Source: Phallus indusiatus (Eukaryota > Basidiomycota > Agaricomycetes > Phallales > Phallaceae). Taken from it: a DNA stretch of 64,000 nt. The DNA lies in NCBI GenBank assembly GCA_027605045.1, contig JAQFWX010000051.1, forward strand, positions 62,001 to 126,000, read 5' to 3'. A program made the translations under genes and the position numbers. This document shows, piece by piece, positions 9,220 through 19,564 of the stretch. The notes under the pieces were generated by a model, which did not search any database, was not told the DNA's origin, and worked only from the letters and a program-made list of their open reading frames with translations. Each line of letters opens with the position of its first letter. Position 1 is the first letter of the stretch.

Positions 9220-9617
9220 TGTCAGGGTACACTACCGTGTCCCCTCCTTTTTCCTTATTTATTATCCTCGGTATATGTTCATTTCCATTTCATTTACATT
9301 TCCCGTACATTAAATCCACCTTCCGTTTGCTCCCTCCGTCTCTATTTCACATTCTTTACTCGCACGCGTTGCGCGCTCATACCCGGCGTGATGCCCGTGA
9401 CATCACGTCGCTTAGGCTCGGCTTGGGCGCCTGGCACTTAGCTGTGTCAGGGCCGCACGCCGCGTCGTCATTTTATGTATATAGTAGCTGTACCTAGAGT
9501 GAGGGTCCCTAAGCTTGTTCTCTTAGGATCCCCTCCCTCTAGGTGAGTAGTTAGTTTCTCCCTCAATATATTTACTTAGGATCCCCTCCCTCTAGTGTGA
9601 GCTGAGTAGCCCTAACA
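9220..9617 (+). repeat. 3' LTR of the gypsy chromovirus
   Basis: 398 bp, TGTCAGGG...CCCTAACA. Same TATA box, self-primer word and duplicated TTAGGATCCCCTCCCTCTAG words as the 5' LTR. The left ~150 bp differ from the 5' LTR at roughly one position in five. Confidence 0.9.
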
Positions 9618-10408
9618 GGCTGTGTCTCAAGCCAGTTTCTTCCTAATTGATCTTTTTTTGTTTTCTTTTGTTCTTCTGTTTCGGGTTCATGATTTTTCTC
9701 CTATCTATGTTTGAGATTCCTTTTGTTGTAATTGTATCCCCATCATTCTCTCGCGATCCCCCTATCTTCCATATTTCTTTTGTTCTTTGTTTCTTCCTGT
9801 TTGTTATCTTGGTGAACAATGAATGATCATCTCACCAAAGCTATGTACTCTGAAAGGTATAAATACTGCATGTAAATACTTGTAACAGCAGCAATCTACC
9901 GAACGGGTTGTCTCACAGTTAAGTTCAGTCTCAGTCAAGTTTAAGTCAAGCTCAAGTCTAGTGTTTCGTCTCTCGTCTATTTCTACGCTCACGTCTATAT
10001 CTTTGGAATACTCTGAGTGAGGTCTCGGAGTCTAAACTAGCGATTTTATTTTCAGTTTATTGCATCACTTACTTGCATAAGGATAACAGTCATCATTGAT
10101 TGCAGGTCCTCAATTTCAGTCGCATTTCAAGCTTATTGCCGACTCTCAGTTCATTCCCTCACTTGTACACCTGCATACGACATCTTTTAGTCGTTGCATT
10201 TGTTGTTTGTGTTTTGTTTGTGTTGGTTCTACATCAGCACATACATACTGCTCCCCATCCACACATCCTCTTTTCACCTTCTATTCGAAACCAGCACCAG
10301 GACCCGCTCCACGGTAGACTAACAACCTCATAAATAAATATCTTCGTAGTTTTTCCGATCATTTATAGCCAATACATTTAGCTATTCACATCAGATTGTT
10401 ACAATACA
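9618..10408. repeat. LTR-like debris, no coding content
   Basis: T-rich text is followed by GGTATAAATACTGCATG near 9857 (TATA-like), then repeated CAAGTCTAGT / AAGTCAAGCTCAAGTC words, which resembles the promoter and R region of an LTR. Two overlapping short open frames at 10096-10333 look non-genic. No clear boundary could be placed. Confidence 0.3.
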
Positions 10409-10522
10409 AAGGTCTTATCATGAGTGATGTAAGCATGATAAGATAATGGAGATGAATGGTAAATGATCGGATATGGATTACATAATGTTACCGGAAGTAA
10501 TGTCATAAATCGGATCATGACA
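10409..10522 (-). repeat. LTR start fragment, inverted copy of 2863-2981
   Basis: Read on the minus strand it begins TGTCATGATCCG at 10522 and matches the first ~115 bp of the fragment at 2863, with scattered differences. It is the same LTR family in opposite orientation on the other side of the gypsy element. Confidence 0.6.
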
Positions 10523-10572
10523 ACTTGACAATTAGATGAAAAGTATTTAGTATTAAAATTATATGAGGATAT

Positions 10573-11721
10573 TCAAATACTTGTTTGTTTTTTATAATTA
10601 TTATATATTTTATTAATTTCATGATCAAAGTCTTCATATTCTTTTTGAAGATGAGAAGAAGTAGGATGAGAAGAAGTAGGATGAGAAGAAGTAACCTGTG
10701 CTGAAGATGATGAGGATCTGATATGATTAGGAGGATATATCTTATAATACTTTATATCATTTGAATTAGAGAGCATAATAAATACTTACCTTAAGAAGAT
10801 TATTCACAGGAGTTTGTAAAATTAGTTTACAATTGTGTATTTTTCTAATAGCTAAAAAAAAGATTAAAATTTATATCAGTGAGTAATAAAATAATTACCA
10901 TCATCATATCTGAAATAAATATTATGATCTGAGATTTTCTTTGGTAAATTAGGAAATCTTTTTTTTATATATGAAAGCTTTGATGGTTTTGTTTCATATC
11001 TATGAAAAGTAAGTTTTACTAGTTAGAGAAATTTAAAATACATACATTGCATAAAAATTCAATTTAGGTTCATGAAACCTCATTTTTGAAGGTCTTTTTA
11101 AGTAAATAGGGTCTGGTAAAAAGGACCCTGTTTCCTGTTCTGATAAATGGTAAAATTGGATTGTGATGTGCCCAAGGAGAGCAGGATCATAAAACCAATG
11201 TTCTTCATGATATAGCTGGCAAGCTTTTGATAGTGAGTTATGCAAGTAAAAATGCCAAAAAAATGAGACATACATTCAATATGTGAAAACTTGTATTTAA
11301 ATACTTCCATGCCATTTTTCTGCCAACCATATGATGTTGCCCATTGTTCACCAGCTGGGATATAGAAATGATCCATCTGCATCCTGATTAGAAGCTGATA
11401 ACCTCAAAACTAAAAGAGTTACTTACCAAAACTTCATCAAAATAAAGTGCTATGTATGTGGGGTGAGGGTCATGAACTCTCTGCAGTTTGATATGAAACT
11501 ATATAATATAATATCAGCTAAAAGAGTTACTGATCAAAGGTAGCTGAAATTACTGTGGTTTGAATTGCCCCAATGTCAAAGATCTCACTGATCTCTAGGT
11601 GATCATACTTGATCAGTTCATGATCAGTGTAGCATCTTCCAGTGTGGAGAGGACCTGATGAGGATGCTGGATCTGGGATGATGTAGGCTCTCCAGGGTGA
11701 GGGAAGATAAGATGAAGACAT
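10573..11721 (-). CDS. AT-rich seven-exon gene, function unknown
   Basis: Model: complement of 11554-11721, 11427-11498, 11274-11394, 11046-11223, 10899-10999, 10790-10851 and 10573-10749, giving 292 aa. Every junction is GT/AG and all phases agree, which removes what would otherwise look like frameshifts (for example the 50-nt intron 11224-11273). Introns are 40-55 nt apart from one of only 32 nt (11395-11426), the weakest junction. The protein begins MSSSYLPSPWRAYIIPDP, has aromatic-rich segments (HPTYIALYFDEVL, YHEEHWFYDPALLGH, RFPNLPKKISDHNIYF) and ends with three in-frame five-residue TSSHP-type repeats followed by a charged Lys/Tyr/Asn-rich tail. I do not recognise the family. Base composition is far more AT-rich than the neighbouring KAR4 gene, and it sits beside retroelement debris, so a selfish-element origin is possible. 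Confidence 0.6.
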
Positions 11722-11951
11722 TCAGTTTGGTGTGTTTGATAGTGGGGTGTTGGGAAAGTATAATGTGTGGAGGTCTGCTGGTGAATGAATCTTTTACATA
11801 ATTATTTGTTTGGCCTGCCTCATATCAAGATGGATCTGCATGTCGTGCAATAAAACTCATTTACATTAGTGCATTGTCTACATGAAATCAATAGCTAAAA
11901 ATATTTTCTTTATTCAAGACAAAAAAGGCAAGGCATGCTAAACAATGTTGC

Positions 11952-14533
11952 TCAGTAACCCCAGCCACCACCACCACTAGTACGATGCATGTTCATCTGC
12001 GAAGCGCCACCAAAACCAGGTTGTCCGGCGAATCCGTTTTGAAATCCATTTGTATCTCCAAACCCATTCAACCCCGCATTCATACCCATACCCATACCCA
12101 TTGACCCTCCTCCCATCGGTCCCATCACACTCGGCATTCCCGTGCCTATAAACCCACCCCCCATACCGTTCATCCCCATGTTCCCACCCATCCCCATCCC
12201 CATCCCCATATTTATGCCCATCCCCATGCCAGCCATCTGCGGAAACAATCCCATCCCCATCCCCGTCTGCCCCGTCTGCCCCATCTGTCCCATCTGTCCC
12301 ATCTGCGAGACCATCATATTCGACAACGGTAGCGCCATCGCGGGATTTGAGATTCCCATTTGACCCATCTGCAATGTCATTTGGTTGTTCATTATACCTG
12401 GATTCATAACACCATGTCCGATTCTCATGGGCGGCGACATCATCGGAAAGTGACCTTGATTAAGAGGGACAGATTGTGGTAAGGCAGGGCCGGGACCTCT
12501 GAATGATGGTTGTAAGGGAACGGTGCGTGCTAGACCCATGTTCGCCATTGGATTTAAAGCGGTGGGAAATGCCGGTCCAGCCATGGACATGCCTCCAGCC
12601 CCCGAAGCGTTCATATTGAGGTTGTTGTTCGTCGTGTTTCTTGTAGGCGATTTAGGACGTAGAACATCGATCTCTAAAAACATGGGTCACCGGTCACCCT
12701 CAAAAGAAACCAACAAACACGGTGAAAACAAAAGCAAAAAAGCTATCTCACCCGTTGTTGAAGGAACGACGACGACTCGTGATCCCACTGGTGCCTGACA
12801 CGCTTCTCTAACCTCCCTTTCCCACCTTTCTCTCCGCCACAACACTGCACCTTCCAAACCCTCCAAAGCTTTCGCCTGTTCTGCGGTTGCTCCATTTACA
12901 GCCGCACTATCCTCCACATCGGCCATACCATCTTCCTCATCACCGTCGCCGGCCACACTACTAGCCCGGGAATCGACTTCCTTCTCTTCAGGTTTAGCTT
13001 TATCAATGGCACCCATATCACCATCGTCGTCCAACAGAACGGTAACCCAACCGCGTCTGAGAGGATGAGCAGGCCGTCGTCTCCCAAATATCTCCAGTCT
13101 TCGCGCGCCCAAGCAAAACGATTCTATCAAAGCGTACATCTCCGGTGGCTTACGAGTCGGATCTAATATGAAAACAAATGCGTAAGATAGAAACTCAATG
13201 AAAACGCATACGACACACGAACCTTCTGGATCGCCTTCCCATATGATGACATCAGTATCTGCAGATGCCCAAGTTTAGACCAAACCGTCGGCAAAAAGGA
13301 CAGAGAAATAGAGTGGACGAACCGATATTGCAATGGACGAACCAGTGATCCGTTGAGCGACGGACAGTTCCTCGGATGCCCATTAGGCAGTGCTGCTTTG
13401 TCCGTGTGAGGAGTGAAGAAGTAGGAGGGTCTGTCTGATGAAAAAAGGAAAAAAAAAGATGTCATACTAATGTACTACAGAGGCCATTTTTTGGAAGTAA
13501 CATCTCTCCATAGATAGAGAAAGAAACAGAGAAAAAGAAGAAAGAAAGACAGGAGACCATCGTTTGAATAAAGATAGTGCGATAAAGTCATATGCAGCAA
13601 AATCTCGAATAATAGAAAAAAGTTCATGGATAACGAGACAATCACGACAAAAAAATAGCCATATAATACAACTGAAAGAAAGGTTACGAACCCCTGGTCC
13701 TTTATTAATCGTCTTGTTGGTTTTAACCCAGACAACGTCTTCACATCTTCGATAACCCCACTGCGATAACACTTCACGTCCGCGTTCTAGGCCATCGCCT
13801 GCACCGCTTCCGACCCACATGAAGACGAAGCTCGGGTCAGATGCTAAAAGTGGAATAGGAAATTTCGATAAAGCTTCCCACGAAAATGAGGGCGAATGGT
13901 ATGGTGGATCGAGGAGTATGACGTCAAATTTGGAGGGTGGCATAGTGCGAAGGTTGTTCAGGGGAAGATAATGTGCTGGAAGAGATGATGATTCGACGGC
14001 TGCTTTCTTGAGGTGAGATAGTCTTTGCTGTTTTGGATATCTAGGAGACGGCAGTCAATATAATGTTTTTAGAAGAAAAGATCGGGGGCGTTGGGCCAAA
14101 CCCACTCTTCAAAACGTCTTTCCAAGTCAGCGCCGAGAACCCAGTTTTGAGGCCAATCGCCACAATCAACATATCTCTGACAAAAGTTGTTTCGAAACGT
14201 TTCTTCTTCGGGGATATAATGTGCATATCGGGCAAGACGAACGCGTTTCTCGGGTGGAAGGTCGGTCCGAACCCTAGGGTTTTGTGAGGGAACCGAAGCT
14301 GCCGGTGTTGGGGTATGAGAATGTGATTGTGATTGTCGGGTGTAGGGCGATGGAGGTGGCGATGGTGATGGAGTTCTTATTAGAGGTAACTGAAGCAGTG
14401 TTTCGGGCGGACTGGGTAATGCTCTGAGATCATCTCTGTGAGCTCGTTGAGTGTTTCTGACACGTCTGACAAGGGTGCTGTGTACTGATAGTAAATGATT
14501 TATGTCCGAAAGCGTTTCTGTGGTACTTGACAT
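11952..14533 (-). CDS. KAR4: MT-A70 family protein, KAR4/METTL14 type
   Basis: Model: complement of 14106-14533, 13692-14040, 13323-13434, 13223-13258, 12752-13162 and 11952-12673; 685 aa, all phases consistent. The family is the METTL14/Kar4 branch of the MT-A70 methyltransferases, partners of METTL3/Ime4 in mRNA m6A writing; in yeast Kar4 also acts with Ste12 in mating transcription. Diagnostic text: [16 protein letters not shown] and [15 protein letters not shown] before the core, then [69 protein letters not shown] and [14 protein letters not shown]. The motif here is DPPY, close to the (D/N/S)PP(Y/F/W) methyltransferase consensus, where animal METTL14 has EPPL. A Ser/Pro-rich stretch precedes the core. 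The last ~240 residues are Met/Gly-rich low complexity (runs of MGMG), in place of the Arg-Gly tail of animal METTL14. Intron 2 (13435-13691, 257 nt) is unusually long for this genome. Confidence 0.9.
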
Positions 14534-15583
14534 TCTACAATGATGTTAAGACTTGTAATTCAAGAGGTGTCGTATACTTACCTGAGCTTCGCTTTGGGGG
14601 CTAATTACTTTCTGAGCTATGAGCTCTGGAAGGCAAGATGACGGTCGTAAGGTAAAATAATGTCCTGAATGGATGTGCTCTTATAAATGGAAGGGGTAGA
14701 TTTGATATTTATTGAAATAACGCTGCGTCCTGTGGTCCAGGATCGAAGACACGGCGGGACTGGGTCAGTGACATATTGTGACCGTGACCAATTGCTTACG
14801 TAGAAATTGGTCGTCATGCCCGTTCTTTAGATAAGCCAAGATACAGTGACTGTCGCTCGTGGCAGAACTTAGGCGATTCAAGTTATCTCATTTCTATCCA
14901 TGTGCAAAACAACGCGTAAATTTCACCTAGGAAGCTAAATGGAATCCGGCTCGCGACTAACGCGCAACTCCCATGCACATTTCACTTCTTAACCCTAAGG
15001 CCTAAAGGCTAAATCCGTTTGGATGCTTCAACGGAATCCATTTACTCCTATGTATCTTATATATTTCGGAGGAATATTCATACTAATGCATAAAAATCGA
15101 AATAATGTTAACAGAGACGAATTCCTATCAACACTGACAATGATTTTGGCGAACCTCCGGACGATCAAATAGCCGTGCTCCGTGCAAGCCTCCCATCCCG
15201 GACGCATATAATTTTAACAAAACCAGAACGAGATCTCATGAAAAATCTCGATTCATTTATGGAGTGCTTTCGCCGTACATTTAGATCAGAGCTTTTCAAA
15301 CAATACGAATGTTTCCCTCAATAGGTGGAATCTGAGCTGACTCGCACTCCTACTGCGATGATAGTTATTCAACAATCAAATGTCAGATCCAAATTTCAAA
15401 TATCCCATTTTACACAATCATTGTCAATATCACATAGTAATAACCTTTTCTGTTGCGCTTGTCCAAATTTATCAACACCTTTGGGTATTGATATTATCCT
15501 CAATTTCTAAACTAACCATATTTTTCTTCGTTTTAAAAGCAACGCGCGAGAGAGAGAAAGAAGCAAAACGCCAACCAAAATGA
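14534..15583. other. intergenic region between KAR4 and the transporter
   Basis: It contains the upstream region of KAR4 (minus strand) and the downstream region of the transporter. No convincing coding content, RNA gene or repeat was seen. Confidence 0.5.
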
Positions 15584-17598
15584 TTATCTACAAAATAAAT
15601 CAGCTGCTTTTCCCAGAAATGTTATCGCGAAACGTACGCTGACGACAACTGTAGTCTTGTTCCACTTGTATTCTGGAGCATCCAGGATTTGCCCTGCAAC
15701 AGGCCCGGCAATAAGAGTGAAAAAACTTTGAATGAATGATGAGTAACCAAACGCAAATCTAATATTTCGTTCTTGACGTGAGACAGGTTTGTCAGTCATG
15801 GTCCAATGCCTGCCCAAGATCACTAATGTTGTCTACATATGCAGAAACCGTAGATGCCCCCAAAGAAACGCCTGTAAAAAGAGAAAAAAATCATTGTCAA
15901 GCAATCGATATCTGAGGAATCTTATTAGAATAACATACATCCTCCCGAAAGAATTCCATAGGGAATTGCAAAAGTAACCAATCCCTGCGAGTCCGTTGCT
16001 TTGGTCATTGTAAAGCTGACGATTCCTAAAAGAAAGGATCCTCCAGTAACCGCTTTTTTGTAGATATTCAGTACATTTTAATGAAACTAACCCCAAAAAT
16101 AAAATCTTACTGTTCAAAACACCGAATTTATCGGCCATAAATCCCATCATAATTCGTCCTATAATAGTTGCGCCGTTCAAAATGGTTATCTTTCAGAAGT
16201 AAATTCAATGAGTTTTTTTTCGACAAGATACGAACTCACCGAATAAAACGCAAGATTGGTTGAAATTCCGTGGAGGACCGCAAACAGCTGAACATAAAAA
16301 ATTGTACAAATGCGACGGGGGAAATGAGAGCATATCGCTAGAATCAAAGACTAAAACACAAAACTCGGGAAGTACACGGCAAAGATCAGAAGGGAAGCTC
16401 TTGACACAACGAGTTTGAGATTCGAATTCAAAATAACATAACAGAAAAGAACCGAAAACACACCCTAATATAGCTACGAGAAAAGGAACGTCCGTGGCTA
16501 CTTTTTTGATATTGGGCTTTGGAACGTTATCTCTCCTCAGCCGCCTGGGAGGAAGTCGGGGTCGCATTGAAACATTCGCGACAACCAGGATAACCAGAAA
16601 TATGAAGCAGAAAATTCTAAAACCCATGTGAGTAAGAATAAGGAGACGAATCAAACGGACATGTATGTACCTGATTGCCCAGGCAAAACCTACTCCGTTT
16701 AACAAATGATTGAAACTGATAGCTTGAACTATTGCGCCAACGGCTCCGCCTAAGGAAATTCACTCAGATAAACTAGTAAGTGAACAATGTGTGCGCACCT
16801 AGTGTTGCGATTCCTATTGCCAGGGCTCTTCGACGCTTGAAGTAATGAAAACATATTGATATAGAAGGCACGTAGATCAACCCCATCCCTAATCCAACAC
16901 CCAAACCTTGTGCGAGAAATACCTGATAAAATTGATGTGGTTTGGCAAAGGAAAGCATAAAATATCTATGTCATCATTAGAAATATACCATTGATAATTC
17001 GGGTCTACTGACGAGAAAATGTAGATTGTGGAACCAATGAGCATTAGGGGCCTTAGGTATCCTTCATCAAAAAGCTTTCCGGTGGGAAGACCAAGAAAAA
17101 AAATGAGGAAGACTTGTACGCTCCCAATCCATGCTATCTTAGACGGACTGTTGTTGTTCAGGAATATCCTCTTCAACATCTTTGTTAATGTACGATAGTA
17201 TTTATGAAGAATAATCAAGCTCACTGTGTAATAATCTTGGAAAACACCAAGGGAATAAATGGATCCTTGGGTTAGAAATGATACGCAGAAACTAACAAGC
17301 CATTTTTCAATCGACATATATCATGACGATGAAATTCTCACCTAGCAAAAACAGTTACCCAAGCCTGCCGACCGCCTTTTGGAAACTTGTCCGAACTTGA
17401 GTAATCCAAATGCGGCGTTTTATCCAATTCAGAAACCAAATCATGGCTCAGTTCTTGGGCCACTGGCATTACTGCTAACGATATGGTCATATATGTACGA
17501 GTTTCGGAGGAGTTGACCGGTGGGCTTAAAAGGGGTACCATTGGTAGGGATTCACAACGGAAGGCTGCGCTTTCATTTGGCGGGAGTACGTAGTCCAT
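15584..17598 (-). CDS. MCT-like major facilitator transporter
   Basis: Model: complement of 17342-17598, 17225-17291, 17013-17170, 16799-16965, 16671-16749, 16460-16616, 16240-16350, 16111-16189, 15939-16025, 15824-15871 and 15584-15771; 465 aa, the usual size for the family. It belongs to the fungal monocarboxylate-transporter-like branch of the MFS: a long cytosolic N-terminus, then FPKGGRQAWVTVFA at the entry to helix 1, SFCVSFLTQGSIYSLGVFQ in helix 1, NNNSPSKIAWIGSVQVF before helix 2, and GLGVGLGMGLIYVPS in helix 4. The second half has YVQLFAVLHGISTNLAFYS and ILNGATIIGRIMMGFMADK. Substrate cannot be read from sequence; fungal members carry monocarboxylates or other small acids, and several yeast members have no such activity. 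The junctions around 16350-16460 (weak donor) and 15771-15824 are the least certain, and helix 12 looks short, so loss of function is possible. Confidence 0.8.
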
Positions 17599-18530
17599 AT
17601 TACACGCAAAATGTCGACACGATATTGAGAACTGAGAGTCGAAGGTGATGAGTATAGCCGTGGGCAGCCCGAACGAGCCCGCGTCGGGCTGTAGTGGCCT
17701 GAAATTCCTTAAGAGCTAATTGCGTGCTGGGCAGTCCGACTCATAACAAGAACGAAACTGCATAAATAATAAGATTGAGCTTGTACACTAATAATCAGAA
17801 GTGGTCAAAAACACGAAGTACGATTCCTGCAGAAACAGGCCCAAAATGGTTAGCGCCCTTGTAGGATGAAAGTCGAAATGATCTGTTAGTTCTTACTAAC
17901 TTTCCATAAAACCACAAACTTATTGGTAAACCACATAATTGTTCGACGAGAGATGTCTTCCAAAGTCTGGCCGGCAGCCAGAGTGTCTCAAATGAGTTTT
18001 GTTCAGAAGGTCAACGACTCGGATCTTAGTTAGCATACTCAAATGGAAAAGAAAAGTAGGATATCGGTGGGCTGCTCAAACTTGAATCCAAAATTTAATC
18101 GAGAGTTCTGAACAAATCTGTCAATATTTCATGGTGGAAGTACAAGTAAACAACCAGTGAATTCGAAGTCTAGGGAGGAAAGCTTAAATATGGTGTTAGA
18201 AAAACTAACCTTTCAGTAAAGCGAATAGTATGAAGTTGCGAAGAAAGATATAAAGGAGAGGTTACCACTAAGCCTAAGGAGCTAGAAGATCTTTTACCCC
18301 CTTCGTCTCGTAATAATGCTGTGTCTATTATTCTCCGAGCCAATCATAATTTATGTCATCTTTCTGGTGTGCTTATTTCACTCTGCGATAATATAAATGA
18401 GATGAAAGTATGTTTTGCTTTGTAAAACCTGGATTTGGATTCGAATCAATAAAACGACATGAGATTTGTGATGAGGCATCCTGATACTTACGCTACATTA
18501 CGAACAAGGTTTTTGATTGGTATATCGTAT
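17599..18530. other. intergenic region upstream of the transporter
   Basis: It spans the transporter's upstream sequence and the 3' side of PAC10. No open frame, RNA gene or repeat is convincing. A short GC-rich imperfect palindrome (GCAGCCCGAACGAGCCCG / CGTCGGGCTG) lies near 17665-17692. Confidence 0.45.
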
Positions 18531-19433
18531 TTATCCTTTGGCTTGCTCTGACTCTCCACGCTGCCGTCGTTCTCTACGTCGTTTAACGTCCCAATTATAT
18601 ACTCTCGCGGTATTAACTTCCATGACTGTTATTTGTTCGCGGAGGAACTCGAGATCCTGACAAGTATGACGTGAGATACAATCAGCCGATGAATAAAACA
18701 AACAACAAATAAAAGCAAGCCAACCTCAATGACATTTTCAAGATTACGCTCAGCAGCGGATTGTTTTGACGATAGTAAATCTATAGCCTCTTGCAACGAA
18801 TACGAAAGCATTACGTTTGCCTGACGATATATGTGATATCTGAGGAGCATAACGATCTAAGTGAGGCACGTACTCCTAGCCATAGGTAAACGACGTCTGT
18901 ATCTTCGAGGGTCGCTTCGGCGTACAGGGTAGCGTTCAGCTCAAATGTGGTAGTTAGCGGCTTTGAGGTTTCATTAGATTCATCATCTAGATCGTCTTCA
19001 TCGTTTGCTTTCATTTTTCCTTGCTAAAAACATCATATAAGCGACATTCAGATAAACATTCTGACAATAACGCACTCGTCTTTCTTGTAGAAACTGAACC
19101 ATCGCTAGTGTCTTCTTTATGTCCGGAATCTTCTCTTCTAAACCCTTCCGCCGCTGTGTCAAGTTGAGCTCCATATATCGATATTTTCTAGATGTATTTG
19201 TTAATCGGTTGTAACTTGGACGGACAAAGAAGACATACGCGATAGCTTCCTGGAATTGTTTAAGTGTACTCTCGATTTCCGCCTCAGGGCCTCCGATATG
19301 TTCAACAACATCACTCTAAATTCAAAAGAAATAAAAACGTTTTTAGTTACACGAAAATCGACAATATCAAACTTACAACAAACGGTGCTTGTGGTATTCC
19401 CCTCGGATTCGTTTTTATCTCAGGAGGAGACAT
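18531..19433 (-). CDS. PAC10: prefoldin subunit 3 (VBP1/PAC10/GIM2)
   Basis: Model: complement of 19377-19433, 19239-19315, 19076-19187, 18874-19023, 18725-18820 and 18531-18656; 205 aa with consistent phases, close to the ~197-199 aa of human VBP1 and yeast Pac10. Prefoldin is the cytosolic hexameric jellyfish-shaped co-chaperone that hands nascent tubulin and actin to CCT; subunit 3 is one of the two alpha-type subunits. Signature text: GIPQAPFV at the start, YRYMELNLTQRR in the N-terminal coiled coil, the beta-hairpin region LNATLYAEATLEDTDVVYLW with LGANVMLSYSLQEAIDLL, and the C-terminal coiled coil ending EVNTARVYNWDVKRRR. An acidic insert (NDEDDLDDESNE) lies between the first coiled coil and the hairpins. 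The start codon at 19433 lies 131 bp from the divergent MRD1 start. Confidence 0.92.
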
Positions 19434-19564
19434 GGCGATTGCCAGGAAGCTTAGTAGGCGATCGGGCGCCTATAAAAGGCAAAAAAAAGTTAAACGCCTG
19501 TTCTTCTCCAACTCCATCCACCGCGACCACTTTTTTTCTCTCCAACTCGTCTTATATTGTATGA
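19434..19564. promoter_or_regulatory. divergent promoter shared by PAC10 and MRD1
   Basis: Only 131 bp separate the two start codons. A TATAAAAG box at 19471-19478 points towards MRD1 and follows CGATCGGGCGCC. A pyrimidine-rich stretch precedes the MRD1 ATG. Both genes serve growth (cytoskeletal folding and ribosome synthesis), so joint control is plausible but is an inference. Confidence 0.6.

Larger units (their letters stand above)
3396..9617 (+). mobile_element. near-complete Ty3/gypsy chromovirus (Tf1/sushi-like)
   Basis: The element has two LTRs (3396-3791 and 9220-9617), a primer-binding site matching its own predicted transcript start, an open gag with a zinc knuckle, an open pol with protease, reverse transcriptase, RNase H, integrase and a C-terminal chromodomain, and a polypurine tract just before the 3' LTR. 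Domain order and the chromodomain place it among chromoviruses. Both frames are uninterrupted, so it may be or recently was active. The bases flanking it (AATCC on the left, GGCTG on the right) do not form a target duplication, and the two LTRs differ in their U3 part, so it may be a recombinant rather than a simple insertion. Confidence 0.93.

Noticed and set aside
11222..11280. Apparent frameshift at a run of seven A in the AT-rich gene
   Set aside because: A normal 50-nt GT/AG intron (11224-11273) with matching phase explains the frame change, so no frameshift is needed.
12142..12363. Plus-strand open frame of Pro/Ile repeats
   Set aside because: It is the antisense shadow of the Met/Gly-rich tail of KAR4.
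15772..15823. Apparent premature stop and frame break near the transporter C-terminus
   Set aside because: A 52-nt intron with a CTGAC branch-like site and consistent phase joins the two frames.
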